Assembly (NCBI RefSeq): GCF_003951315.1
Contig: NZ_QLJH01000004.1
Location: forward strand, 62,001-126,000
From: Sphingomonas sp. S-NIH.Pt15_0812
GTDB taxonomy: Bacteria > Pseudomonadota > Alphaproteobacteria > Sphingomonadales > Sphingomonadaceae
Direction: 5' to 3'
Length of the DNA: 64,000 bases
Shown piece after piece: positions 51,435-60,520 of this stretch (the stretch's first letter is position 1; each line of letters starts with the position of its first letter). Made by a program: the position numbers and the translations under genes. The notes under the pieces were generated by a model, which saw nothing but the letters and a program-made list of their open reading frames with translations, ran no database searches and was not told the DNA's origin.

Positions 51435-52928
51435 ATGACCCATCTTCTTTCCACATACCGGACCCAATGGTTCGTCGATCTCGGCGGCGTGCGCCGCGAT
51501 CTGCTCGCCGGCCTGGTCGTCGCGCTGGCGCTGATCCCGGAGGCGATCGGCTTCTCGATCATCTCCGGCGTCGATCCGCGCGTCGGCCTCTACGCCTCGG
51601 TGGCGATCGCGATGGTGATCGCGCTGGTCGGCGGGCGGCCCGGCATGATCTCCGCCGCCACCGCCGCCGTGGCGGTCGTCGTCACGCCGCTGGTGCGCGA
51701 TCATGGCGTGTCCTACCTCTTCGCCGCGACCATCCTGATGGGGCTGATCCAGATGGCGGCCGGGCTGCTCCGGCTCGACCTGCTGATGCAGTTCGTGTCG
51801 CGGTCGGTCATCACCGGCTTCGTCAACGCGCTCGCCATCCTGATCTTCCTGGCGCAGGTGCCGCAACTGACCGGCGTGACCTGGCACAGCTATGCGCTGG
51901 TCGCGGCCGGTCTGGCGATCATCTACCTGTTGCCGCGCCTCACCACGCTCGTCCCCTCGCCGCTGGTCGCGATCCTGCTGCTGGCGGCGGTCAGCATCGC
52001 GCTCGACCTACCGGTCCGCACCGTCGGCGACATGGGCCGGCTGCCGGAGGGGCTGCCCAGCCTGGCACTGCCCGACGTGCCGCTGACCTGGGAAACGCTG
52101 CGCATCATCCTGCCCTATTCGCTCACCATGGCGGCGGTCGGCCTGCTCGAATCGCTGATGACCGCGCAGATCGTCGACGACATGACCGACACGGACAGCA
52201 ACAAGCGGCAGGAATGCCTGGGCCAGGGCACCGCCAACATCGCCGCCGCGCTGGTCGGCGGCATGGGCGGCTGCGCGATGATCGGCCAGTCGGTGATCAA
52301 CGTCACCTCGGGCGGGCGCTTCCGCCTGTCGACCTTCACCGCCGGCGCGGTGCTGCTGGTGCTGCTCACCGGGCTGGGACCGGTGGTCGGGCGAATCCCG
52401 ATGCCGGCGCTGGTCGCGGTGATGATCATGGTGTCGATCGGCACGTTCAGCTGGAATTCCATCCCCAATCTGCGCCGCCATCCGCCGACCTCCTCGATCG
52501 TCATGCTGGTCACCGTCGCGGTGGTGGTGGCGACGCACGACCTGGCGCGCGGCGTGCTGGCCGGCGTGCTGCTGTCCGGCATCTTCTTCGCCGGCAAGGT
52601 CCGCCGCCTGTTCGCGGTCGAGCGTATCGCGGAGGGCGACACGACCATCTACCGGGTCACCGGGCAGATCTTCTTCGCCTCGGTCGACCGCTTCACCCGC
52701 GCCTTCCGCAGCGACGAGCCGGCGCGCGTGGTGGCGATCGACGTGTCCGCCGCGCATTTCTGGGACATCTCGGCGGTGGGCGCGCTCGACACGATCGTCG
52801 CCCGGTTGCGCCGCGACGGGCGGCAGGTGACGGTGACCGGCTATAACGCCGCCAGCGCCGATCTGGTCGACCGCTTCGCCCGTTATGACAAGACCGGCGT
52901 CGAGCTGGGCCTGGCCCCGCACGGATAG
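51435..52928 (+). CDS. SulP-family anion transporter
   Basis: A 497-residue member of the SulP/SLC26 family. The membrane part opens with RRDLLAGLVVALALIPEAIGFSI, the family signature, and has about 12 segments; a STAS domain occupies the last 110 residues (VVAIDVSAAHFWDISAVGALD). SulP proteins carry sulfate, bicarbonate or other anions; the shorter STAS here is typical of bacterial members. The ATG giving MTHLLSTYRTQWF was chosen over one 15 codons upstream. Specificity unknown, so the link to sulfate is only suggestive. Confidence 0.9.
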   Translation: MTHLLSTYRTQWFVDLGGVRRDLLAGLVVALALIPEAIGFSIISGVDPRVGLYASVAIAMVIALVGGRPGMISAATAAVAVVVTPLVRDHGVSYLFAATILMGLIQMAAGLLRLDLLMQFVSRSVITGFVNALAILIFLAQVPQLTGVTWHSYALVAAGLAIIYLLPRLTTLVPSPLVAILLLAAVSIALDLPVRTVGDMGRLPEGLPSLALPDVPLTWETLRIILPYSLTMAAVGLLESLMTAQIVDDMTDTDSNKRQECLGQGTANIAAALVGGMGGCAMIGQSVINVTSGGRFRLSTFTAGAVLLVLLTGLGPVVGRIPMPALVAVMIMVSIGTFSWNSIPNLRRHPPTSSIVMLVTVAVVVATHDLARGVLAGVLLSGIFFAGKVRRLFAVERIAEGDTTIYRVTGQIFFASVDRFTRAFRSDEPARVVAIDVSAAHFWDISAVGALDTIVARLRRDGRQVTVTGYNAASADLVDRFARYDKTGVELGLAPHG

Positions 52929-52960
52929 GAGCGTTTTGCATTTCCCGCCCGATCGCCGGT

Positions 52961-52995
52961 AGAGCAGAGAGCAGAGAGCAGAGAGCAGAGAGCAG
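52961..52995 (+). repeat. Heptanucleotide tandem repeat, 5 x AGAGCAG
   Basis: Five perfect 7-bp units between the SulP stop and the glycosidase start (32 bases before the ATG at 53028). Such a run can change length by slippage; its position is between promoter and start codon. Confidence 0.9.
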
Positions 52996-53027
52996 AAGGC
53001 GACACGATGCGCCCATGGGAGAGTGAT

Positions 53028-55556
53028 ATGCAGGTTCCGCCCCTTGGCCTTGGATGGCGCGCACTCGGCCTGGTGTCGCTCGCGGCGCTCGCGACCGGCG
53101 CGGCGGCACCGCAGGAACAGGTGACGACGGTGCCGCCCTATCCGAACGGCGGTGGCCCGGCGGAGACGGTGGCGAGCGCCGCCACCGGCACGCCGGGCGC
53201 GCGCCGCTTCACCTGGTCGACCAGCCAGCCGCAGCGCGACGACGGCCCCCAGCGGCGCACCGTCACCGAGGGCACCGGCCCCTATGTCGCCAGCGGCAGC
53301 GACCGGTTCGACGCGCTGTTCGCGCTCGCCATCGACGATGCGCACCAGGCATCGGTCGAGGCGATCAAGGACGACGCCTATAATGGCGGCCGCCCGATCG
53401 CCTGCCATTGTTTCGAGACGGGTTCGCAATGGCATTATGTCTGGACGCGCGACCTGTCCTACGCGCTCGACCTGGGGCTGGCGGCGATCGATCCGGGCCG
53501 CGCGGTCGACAGCCTGATGTTCAAGACCAGCGACATCCGCGCCGGCGTCGCGGTCCCGCCCGAAATCCCGGCGGCTTCGCGCCAGATCGTGCAGGACACC
53601 GGATCGGGCGGCAGCTGGCCGATCAGCACCGACCGCACCGCCTGGGCGCTGGGCGCCGAGCGGACGCTGGCCAATCTCGACGGCCCCGCGCGCGACCGGT
53701 TCGCGCGGGCGGCGCTCACCGCGCTCACCGGCACCCTGGAGGCGGACCGGGTCGCCGCCTATGATCCGCGCGACGGCCTCTATGGCGGCGAGCACAGTTT
53801 CCTCGACTGGCGCGACCAGACCTATGCGCCGTGGATCCTCGACGACCTGTCCGCGATGGCGCAGATGAAGGGGCTGTCGACCAACATCCTCCACTATCGC
53901 GCCCTCCGCCTCGCCGCGCGGCTGGCGGGGGAGCAGGGGCAGGCGGCGCTGGCCACGCGCTATGACGGCTGGGCGGGCAGCTTGCGCGGCGCGATCGCGC
54001 GCGGCTTCTGGGATGCGAAGGCGGGGCTGTTCGCCACCTATGTCAGCGCCGATACGACGCCCTACGCGATCGCCAAATACGACCTGCTCGGCAATGATCT
54101 GGCGATCCTGTCGGGGATCGCCGACGCGGCCCAGGCGCGCACCATCCTGTCGCGCTATCCCTTCGCGCCCTACGGCCCGCCCGTCGTCTGGCCGCAGGCA
54201 CCGGGCCAGTTCGTCTATCACAACCGCGCGCAATGGCCATTCGTCACCGCCTATACGCTGGCGGCGGCGGCACGCGCGGGCCATGTCGCCGCCGCCGACC
54301 GCAGCCTGGACGCGGTGATGCGCGGCGCGGCGCTCCACCTGTCGAACATGGAGAATCTCGAATGGCTGACCGGCCGTTCGCGCTTCGACGATGGGCCGGA
54401 GATCAATGCCCGCCGCCAGCTCTGGTCGGTCGGCGGCTATATCGGCGCGGTCACCGCAACCCTGTTCGGCTGGCATCCGGAGGCCAACGGCGTGCGCGTC
54501 GCCCCGTTCCTGACCACGCATATGCGTACATTGCTGGGGGCAGGCGACACGGCGACGCTGGGGCGGCTCGACTATGCCGGCCGGCCAATCGCGATCACGC
54601 TTCGCCTGCCGCCCCGGGCGGCGGCCGGCGGCGTCTATCCGGTCGCGCGCATCCTGCTCAACGGCCGCCCCGCCCCCGCCCGGATCACCGCGCACGATCT
54701 GTCGCCGGGCGAAAACCGGATCGAGGTGACGTTCGGCAAGGCGCGACGCTCCGCCACGCGCGTCGCCACCGTGGCGGCGATCCCGGCGACCAGCCATGAC
54801 GATCCCCGCGCCTTCATGCCCGCGACGCCGGGCCTGACCGCCAGCGCCCAGACGGACGGCGTGCGACTGGCGATCACCGGCCCCGCCCCCATCGCCCCGG
54901 TCCGCTACACGCTGCTGCGCGACGGCCGACCGGTGGCGCGCGACCTGCGCACGACTGGCTGGACCGATCGCGGCCGCGATCCCGAACGCACCGCCTGCTA
55001 CAGCGCGATCGCGACCTTCACCGGCAGCGGCCTCGCCTCGCAACCCTCGGCAGCGGCCTGCGTGCGCGGCCGGTCGGCGCAGACGATCGCGATCGACGAC
55101 CCGCGCCTCTCCGGCGCCGGCCGCCGCCTGCCCGCCGGGGCGGACGGCGTCGCGGAACCCACCTTGCTGCTCGGCACGGGGATGCGGGCGAGCATCGCCG
55201 ACGTGACGATCCCGCGCGCCGGCACCTATGCGATCAGCCTGCGCTACGACAATCATGTCGGGCCGCTCAACACCGGCATCACCAACGGCGTGAAGCGGCT
55301 GACCCTGACCGGCCCCGGCGGCCGCGCCGGCGGGATCGTCCAGATGCCGCATATCCGCGGCATCGGCGACGCGCATCCGTTGCGGGCCTCGACCCGCGTC
55401 TATGTCACGCTGCCCGCCGGCCGATACCGGCTGGACCTGAGCGACTTCCTCAACATGAGCGCGCTCGCCGCCAACGCCACCTACAAGGGCGCGGGCGGCC
55501 CCGACGGCCCGGTCAACGCCGTGCGGATCGCCGCGGTGATGATCGACCCGGTCTGA
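53028..55556 (+). CDS. Secreted six-hairpin glycosidase-like protein
   Basis: About 842 residues. A signal peptide (LVSLAALATGAAAPQ) is followed by an (alpha/alpha)6-type catalytic region, with WHYVWTRDLSYALDLGLAA, GSGGSWPISTDRTAWALGA and HSFLDWRDQTYAPWI, which resemble alpha/alpha-toroid glycosidases and debranching enzymes. From about 540 a beta-rich domain follows, then a C-terminal module ending near residue 842 that looks like a carbohydrate-binding fold. The catalytic acids and substrate cannot be named. The ATG at 53028 is preferred over 53007 because GGGAGAG lies directly upstream. Confidence 0.75.
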   Translation: MQVPPLGLGWRALGLVSLAALATGAAAPQEQVTTVPPYPNGGGPAETVASAATGTPGARRFTWSTSQPQRDDGPQRRTVTEGTGPYVASGSDRFDALFALAIDDAHQASVEAIKDDAYNGGRPIACHCFETGSQWHYVWTRDLSYALDLGLAAIDPGRAVDSLMFKTSDIRAGVAVPPEIPAASRQIVQDTGSGGSWPISTDRTAWALGAERTLANLDGPARDRFARAALTALTGTLEADRVAAYDPRDGLYGGEHSFLDWRDQTYAPWILDDLSAMAQMKGLSTNILHYRALRLAARLAGEQGQAALATRYDGWAGSLRGAIARGFWDAKAGLFATYVSADTTPYAIAKYDLLGNDLAILSGIADAAQARTILSRYPFAPYGPPVVWPQAPGQFVYHNRAQWPFVTAYTLAAAARAGHVAAADRSLDAVMRGAALHLSNMENLEWLTGRSRFDDGPEINARRQLWSVGGYIGAVTATLFGWHPEANGVRVAPFLTTHMRTLLGAGDTATLGRLDYAGRPIAITLRLPPRAAAGGVYPVARILLNGRPAPARITAHDLSPGENRIEVTFGKARRSATRVATVAAIPATSHDDPRAFMPATPGLTASAQTDGVRLAITGPAPIAPVRYTLLRDGRPVARDLRTTGWTDRGRDPERTACYSAIATFTGSGLASQPSAAACVRGRSAQTIAIDDPRLSGAGRRLPAGADGVAEPTLLLGTGMRASIADVTIPRAGTYAISLRYDNHVGPLNTGITNGVKRLTLTGPGGRAGGIVQMPHIRGIGDAHPLRASTRVYVTLPAGRYRLDLSDFLNMSALAANATYKGAGGPDGPVNAVRIAAVMIDPV

Positions 55557-55573
55557 TCGACGATGGCATTTTC

Positions 55574-56725
55574 CTATCGCCCGCGCGCATCAGGATGAAG
55601 CCGCCATGATGCTGAGCGCGCAAACCAGATAGGAGCTTGCTTCGCCAAGTGTCGCGCCAGCATAGACGAGGGGCGTTCGATCAAGCGATGAAATGCCATT
55701 GCGACGGGAAAAACAAGCGACACGGACAGGAGGGTCCCCATCCAAGATGGCGCATGACCGTCCATCAACCTGACAACACTGATCAGAACCAGCATGTGCG
55801 TAAGATACAGGCTATAGGATATTTGCCCAAGGAAGCTAGTCGTTCTGCCCAGGAGAAACGAAGGTGTAGCCGCTTTGGACAGGCACAGTGACAGGATGAT
55901 ACACGCCCCCACCCCTTGCATCAAAAGCCACAATAGATTTGCCGGGCTACTTATCCAGCCCACTTGAAATGGTGGAAAACATAGCAATCCCACGCCTAAA
56001 AGCCATGCAATGGCGATCAACCGCGGCGACCGTGCATCAATCCATGCCGATACATTGTTGGCGTTGATTGCTATCAGCGACCCCATAACGAAAAGTGATA
56101 CATATTGCATCGAAGTGAGGATGGATCGCACTATGAAACGATCCGTCAAATGGATCGCCCAACTCGCTATGATCAATAATATCAAAGATGCCGCACATGT
56201 TTCCATCGGGCGCAGGCGCAATCCAACGACAAAAAACGGCAGGATAAAGGCGATCCGCATTTCGTGGAAAAGGCTCCACGCCGGATTGTTCAGCGTATCC
56301 TTGGCACCCGTCATCAGCAAATGATGCAGGACGAGCATGCTGCTGACAGGGTCGCTCCAGCTATAGTTGAACCAGCCGGTCGCGTCCCGCAGCGGGTCTT
56401 GCCCCAGCAAGCCGCATAAGATGACAGCAATAACAATCGATGCCGCGAAGGGCATCCAGATCCGTATGCACCGACTGATAATATAAGGTAGATACTCTCT
56501 GCCCAGTGAAGCGCTTGGCGCAAGAACCAACCCACTCAGTACGAAGAAAAGAATGACGGCAGGTGGCCCCGCAACCAGCATGCGTAGCGGTGATGCAAAC
56601 AGCCATGATGGCTGATGGGCCGTCGCCGTGATGGTTAAGCTCACATGCCATAGCAACACTATGACAGCTGCGATTCCCCGCACCGCATCCAATGAGCGTA
56701 TCCGCACCCATGCCCCCCCGGCCAT
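55574..56725 (-). CDS. Acyltransferase family 3 membrane protein, atypical base composition
   Basis: About 383 residues with some ten membrane helices and the acyltransferase-3 opening RIRSLDAVRGIAAVIVLLWH (catalytic-type His at its end) and RCIRIWMPF. These enzymes O-acetylate cell-surface glycans. The gene is clearly poorer in G+C and in G/C third positions than its neighbours, which suggests recent acquisition. Start at MAGGAWVRIRSLD (56725) fits family members; ATGs at 56734 and 56770 are alternatives. It lies between a glycosidase and gshA, both on different strands or operons, so its acceptor is unknown. Confidence 0.82.
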   Translation of the reverse strand: MAGGAWVRIRSLDAVRGIAAVIVLLWHVSLTITATAHQPSWLFASPLRMLVAGPPAVILFFVLSGLVLAPSASLGREYLPYIISRCIRIWMPFAASIVIAVILCGLLGQDPLRDATGWFNYSWSDPVSSMLVLHHLLMTGAKDTLNNPAWSLFHEMRIAFILPFFVVGLRLRPMETCAASLILLIIASWAIHLTDRFIVRSILTSMQYVSLFVMGSLIAINANNVSAWIDARSPRLIAIAWLLGVGLLCFPPFQVGWISSPANLLWLLMQGVGACIILSLCLSKAATPSFLLGRTTSFLGQISYSLYLTHMLVLISVVRLMDGHAPSWMGTLLSVSLVFPVAMAFHRLIERPSSMLARHLAKQAPIWFARSASWRLHPDARGR

Positions 56726-56827
56726 GTAAAGCATGCCGGAAGCGCCGGCGACCGGAGCCGCGAATATCACATCATAGGCGTCGTTGGAACGACCAGAACT
56801 TTAGTCCTTGTGGTTCCGGCAAGGAAG

Positions 56828-58201
56828 TTAGAAACTCTCCTCGGCATAGACGCGCGACACGTCGCCGCCCCAGATGCCGTGATAGCGGTCGAGCAGCGAC
56901 TGGGCCGGCACCACGCCGCTGCGCACGATCTCACGCAGGGGATCGAGGAAGCCGGTCTCGTTCTCGCCCGCCGCGTTGAGCCGGCCGCGCGCCGCCAGGC
57001 CCCGATGGGCGATGTCGAGCACTTCGCCGGCGATGTCGCTCAGGCGTCCCCCGCCCGGCACCGGCGCGTCGAGCGCCAGCGTCGGCACCGCATCGCGCAG
57101 GGTCTGGCGCTCCTCCAGCGTCCAATGCTTCACGAGGTTCCAGGCGGCATCCAGCGCCCCCTGGTCGTAGAGCAGCCCGACCCACAGGGCCGGGAGCGCG
57201 CAGATGCGGTTCCAGGGACCGCCATCGGCGCCGCGCATCTCCAGGAAGGTCTTCAGCCGCACCTCCGGGAAGGCGGTGGAGAGATGGTCGGTCCAGTCGT
57301 CCAGCGTCGGCTTCTCGCCCGGCAGCACCGACAATTCGCCCTTCAGGAAGTCGCGGAACGACAGGCCGGCGGCATCGATATAGCGGCCGTCGCGATAGAC
57401 GAAGTACATCGGCACATCGAGCATATAGTCGGCGTACCGCTCATAGCCGAAGCCGTCCTCGAACACGAAGGGCAGCATGCCGGTGCGCGCCGGATCGGTG
57501 TCCGACCAGATATGGCTGCGATAGGACAGCTTGCCGTTGGGCTTGCCCTCGGTGAAGGGCGAGTTGGCGAACAGGGCGGTGGCGAGCGGCTGGAGCGCCA
57601 GGCCGACGCGGAACTTCTGCACCATGTCCGCTTCCGACGCATAGTCGAGATTGACCTGGATGGTGCAGGTGCGCAGCATCATGTCCAGCCCCATCGAGCC
57701 GACGCGCGGCATGTGCCGGCGCATGATGTCGTAGCGGCCCTTGGGCATCACCGGCAGGTCGGCACGCGCCTTGTCGGGCCACATGCCCAGGCCCAGGAAG
57801 CCCAGGCCCAGCCGCTCGCCCGCTTCCTTGACCTGCGCCAGATGCCGGCCGGTTTCCGCGCAGGTCTGGTGGAGATTGTCGAGCGGCGCGCCGGACAGTT
57901 CGAACTGGCCCGCCGGCTCCAGGCTGACGCTGCCGTCCTGGCCGCTCAGCGCGATCACCGTGTCGCCCTCGGTCACCGGCTGCCAGCCATGCCGGGTCAG
58001 ATCGGCGAGCAGATCCTTGATGCCGCCCGGCGACGCATAGTCCGGCGCGCTGTGATCGGCGGTGCGATAGACGAATTTCTCATGCTCGGTGCCGATCCGC
58101 CAGCGTTCCGCCGGTTTCTCGCCGCGCGCGAAGCTGGCGATCAACTGGTCCCGCGATTCGATGATCGGCGAGCGCTTGGGTTCGGCGGTCTTGGTGGTCA
58201 T
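56828..58201 (-). CDS. gshA: Glutamate-cysteine ligase
   Basis: A 457-residue GCS2-type (plant/alphaproteobacterial) enzyme for the first step of glutathione synthesis. The N-terminal RIGTEHEKFVYR and SLEPAGQFELSG are the nucleotide/glutamate-binding strands of the family, and MRTCTIQVNLDYASEADM in parts and ADGGPWNR follow. It is transcribed after the glycosyltransferase and rsmE; a link of rsmE and gshA is common in sphingomonads. ATG start after a 85-base gap. Confidence 0.94.
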   Translation of the reverse strand: MTTKTAEPKRSPIIESRDQLIASFARGEKPAERWRIGTEHEKFVYRTADHSAPDYASPGGIKDLLADLTRHGWQPVTEGDTVIALSGQDGSVSLEPAGQFELSGAPLDNLHQTCAETGRHLAQVKEAGERLGLGFLGLGMWPDKARADLPVMPKGRYDIMRRHMPRVGSMGLDMMLRTCTIQVNLDYASEADMVQKFRVGLALQPLATALFANSPFTEGKPNGKLSYRSHIWSDTDPARTGMLPFVFEDGFGYERYADYMLDVPMYFVYRDGRYIDAAGLSFRDFLKGELSVLPGEKPTLDDWTDHLSTAFPEVRLKTFLEMRGADGGPWNRICALPALWVGLLYDQGALDAAWNLVKHWTLEERQTLRDAVPTLALDAPVPGGGRLSDIAGEVLDIAHRGLAARGRLNAAGENETGFLDPLREIVRSGVVPAQSLLDRYHGIWGGDVSRVYAEESF

Positions 58202-58286
58202 GGCGGGCCTTTACGCGCGCGTGAAGGCGGACGCCAGCCGGGATTGAAGCGATCCCGACAAGCCGCCGCCCCGCAAGCATTTTCTC

Positions 58287-59294
58287 CTATTGCGCCAACA
58301 GCTTGTACAGCCCCAGCTTGGCCGCGACCGCCCGCAGCCGGAACTTGCGGTCGAACTTCTGGCGGGTGAAGGGCTGATAGGGGCGGACCGGCGTCGGCGC
58401 GGTCAGGTCGGCGGGATGGTCGAACAGGCCGGCGCGCTCCGCATCGACCAGCCAGTTCTTGGCGACGCCGCCGGCATGGAGGCACTTCGCCGATTTCAGG
58501 TTCAGGTCGCGCAGCATCGCCACGCCGTCGCGGCCCATCTTGCGCCGCAGCCGCACCGACACGCTGTTCGCGAAGCAGTGCCAGGCGGTGGGATCGAAAT
58601 AGCCGCCCCCCTCGCGCATCGCCAGTGCCGCCCACACGATCGACTCGACGTGCATCGACCAGGCGGGCAGCGCCGCATCGCCCAGCTCGACCAGCAGCGT
58701 CTCCAGATAGGCCCAGTCGATCCCGCGCACCTGCGCGACGCCGATATCGGTATGGTCGGCCAGCGCCACCTGCCGCTCGAACGCGGTCTCGACCACCTCT
58801 TGCGGCAACAGGCAGTTCGGCCCCTGCCACATCAGCAGCACGCCGCGCGCCGGCGCTGGCTCGAAGGTGAAGCGGTTGGGGAAGTAAACGTCGGGATCGA
58901 TGATGACGACCGGCCGCCCCTCATCCACGACCAGCGCGGGATCGGTGATCTTGCGCCAGCAGGGGTGGCCGTTGCGGAACCGGCGCACCGCCGGCTGCCC
59001 CGCCAGCCGTTCCTCGGCGATGGCATCCACCGCCGCCTTGCCGACGACACTCCACGCGCTGTGGCGCGGCGCATCGACCTCCGCCAGCGCGGCGCTGATC
59101 GCGGCGACATCCTTGTCGCCATCGGTGACGACGATCAGCTCGATCGGCTCGGCGACGTTGCGGATCAGGCTGGCCAGGCACGCCTTCGCATAGCGCAGCG
59201 ACCCCGCGCCCATCACGCAGACCACGGCGCGCCGTTCACCGGCGCCCGTCCCGCGATCCCTGCCCTGGCCGCTGTTCGTCGTCGCTGCGGTCAT
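58287..59294 (-). CDS. Putative GT-A-fold glycosyltransferase
   Basis: A 335-residue protein that starts after a disordered 20-residue stretch with AVVCVMGAGSLRYAKACLASLIRN, a nucleotide-sugar Rossmann-like opening, followed by ELIVVTDGD and, near residue 130, VVIIDPDVYFPNRF, which resembles the DxD metal motif of GT-A enzymes. Short of a full family match, this is a glycosyltransferase-like protein of unknown product. It lies between rsmE and gshA on the same strand with ribosome site GGCAGGACGGAC before the ATG. Confidence 0.65.
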   Translation of the reverse strand: MTAATTNSGQGRDRGTGAGERRAVVCVMGAGSLRYAKACLASLIRNVAEPIELIVVTDGDKDVAAISAALAEVDAPRHSAWSVVGKAAVDAIAEERLAGQPAVRRFRNGHPCWRKITDPALVVDEGRPVVIIDPDVYFPNRFTFEPAPARGVLLMWQGPNCLLPQEVVETAFERQVALADHTDIGVAQVRGIDWAYLETLLVELGDAALPAWSMHVESIVWAALAMREGGGYFDPTAWHCFANSVSVRLRRKMGRDGVAMLRDLNLKSAKCLHAGGVAKNWLVDAERAGLFDHPADLTAPTPVRPYQPFTRQKFDRKFRLRAVAAKLGLYKLLAQ

Positions 59295-59376
59295 GTCCGT
59301 CGTCCTGCCCGTTCCCGTTGCGCGGGTGTCTGCCCGGTGCGGCCGCCCCGCGCAAGCGCCTGCGGACGATCGAAAG

Positions 59377-60123
59377 TCACGACCGCCAGTCGCCCGCCGC
59401 CGCCATCCACAGCGCCACCGCCGCCGCCGCCGCCGTGTCGGCGCGCAGGATGCGGGGGCCGAGCGCGATGCCGACCGCCGCCGGATGCCCGCGCACCGCC
59501 GCCCGCTCCTCCGCGTCGAAGCCGCCCTCCGGCCCGATCAGGATCGCCGCCGGACCGGGCCGCGCCGCCATCGCCTGGAACGCCGGCTCCCCGCCCGTCT
59601 CGTCGGCGAAGAACAGCGCGCGCTCCGCCGGCCAGTCGCGCAGCAGGGCGGGCAGCTTCATCGGTTCGGCCAGTTCGGGCAGCGCGGTGCGGTCGCATTG
59701 CTCCGCCGCCTCGACCAGATGCGCGCGCAGCCGCTCGCCATTGGGCTTGTCGACCACGGTGCGCCGGGTGACGACCGGCACCAGCCGCGCGACGCCCAGC
59801 TCGCACGCCTTTTCCGCCATCCAGTCGACCCGGCCCTTCTTCAGCGGCGCGGCGCACAGCCACAGGTCGGGCACCGGCTCGCGCGGGCGGAGCAGCGTCT
59901 CGACGGTGAGCGTCAGGTCGCGCTTGCCGGCATCGGCCACGGTGGCGAGCCATTCGCCGGTGCGGTCGTCGAACAGCTTGACCGGCGCGCCCGGTTTCAG
60001 CCGCATGACCGACAGCAGGTAATGCGCCGCCGGTCCGTCGATCCGGCGCGGGCCGGCGGCGAGTGCGTCGTCGACGAACAGCCGCGGCGTCGATTGGGGT
60101 GGCCAGGCGGGGGTGGCGGGCAT
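59377..60123 (-). CDS. rsmE: 16S rRNA (uracil-1498-N3)-methyltransferase
   Basis: A 248-residue SPOUT methyltransferase. The N-terminal PUA-like domain (RLFVDDALAAGPRRIDGPAAHYL) and the C-terminal knot with ILIGPEGGFDAEE and LGPRILRADTAA identify RsmE, which methylates U1498 in 16S rRNA. The last motif normally reads RTETA, here RADTA. The ATG at 60123 overlaps the TGA stop of a short upstream reading frame (TGATG). First annotated gene of the rsmE-glycosyltransferase-gshA run. Confidence 0.92.
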   Translation of the reverse strand: MPATPAWPPQSTPRLFVDDALAAGPRRIDGPAAHYLLSVMRLKPGAPVKLFDDRTGEWLATVADAGKRDLTLTVETLLRPREPVPDLWLCAAPLKKGRVDWMAEKACELGVARLVPVVTRRTVVDKPNGERLRAHLVEAAEQCDRTALPELAEPMKLPALLRDWPAERALFFADETGGEPAFQAMAARPGPAAILIGPEGGFDAEERAAVRGHPAAVGIALGPRILRADTAAAAAVALWMAAAGDWRS

Positions 60124-60281
60124 CAGCGTCTCCGGCGGAGCAGGCGGCGACCGATCCACCAGAGCGCCGCCGCCGCCACGACCGCCAGGATCGCCGCGCC
60201 CGCCACCGCCCCGGCGACGCGGAAGATCGCCCAGAACAGCGCCTCGACGAAGCGCCCGACCGCGACCGACAGGCCGATCAA
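60123..60281 (-). CDS. Possible 52-residue membrane peptide upstream of rsmE
   Basis: An open frame with strong G/C third positions reads LIGLSVAVGRFVEALFWAI then a long hydrophobic stretch (VAGAVAGAAILAVVAAAALWW) and the basic end IGRRLLRRRR. Its stop overlaps the rsmE start by one base (TGATG), which suggests coupling. No ATG or GTG is available; TTG at 60281 or the unusual ATT at 60341 are candidate starts. It may be a small membrane protein that was missed because of its start codon. Confidence 0.4.
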   Translation of the reverse strand: MIGLSVAVGRFVEALFWAIFRVAGAVAGAAILAVVAAAALWWIGRRLLRRRR

Positions 60282-60520
60282 AAGGATGCGCGCCGAGGCA
60301 TGATGCGTCCCCGGATAGCGACGGATCGGGGGTGCGCCAATGGCGGAGGCGTCGGCGTCTCAACATGCCTGGAGCGCCAAGAGCTTGCGCCACCCCGGCG
60401 GAGGGCGGGACGGGCGAGTACGTCCGCCTCCCCGCCCCCGTCCCAGCCTCGCGTCTTCGCGCGGCCATTACCGCTTCCCGGCAAGGTGACGCCGCCGCCC
60501 GGCTGCGATAAGGCCGCGCG

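Noticed and set aside
52961..52995. CRISPR-like array
   Set aside because: The repeat unit is 7 bp with no spacers; it is a simple tandem repeat.
52008..55376. A 1122-codon minus-strand open frame across the SulP end and the glycosidase
   Set aside because: It spans two real genes and the heptanucleotide repeat (read as a Ser-Leu-Leu run), has no domain, and is explained by GC-rich antisense bias.
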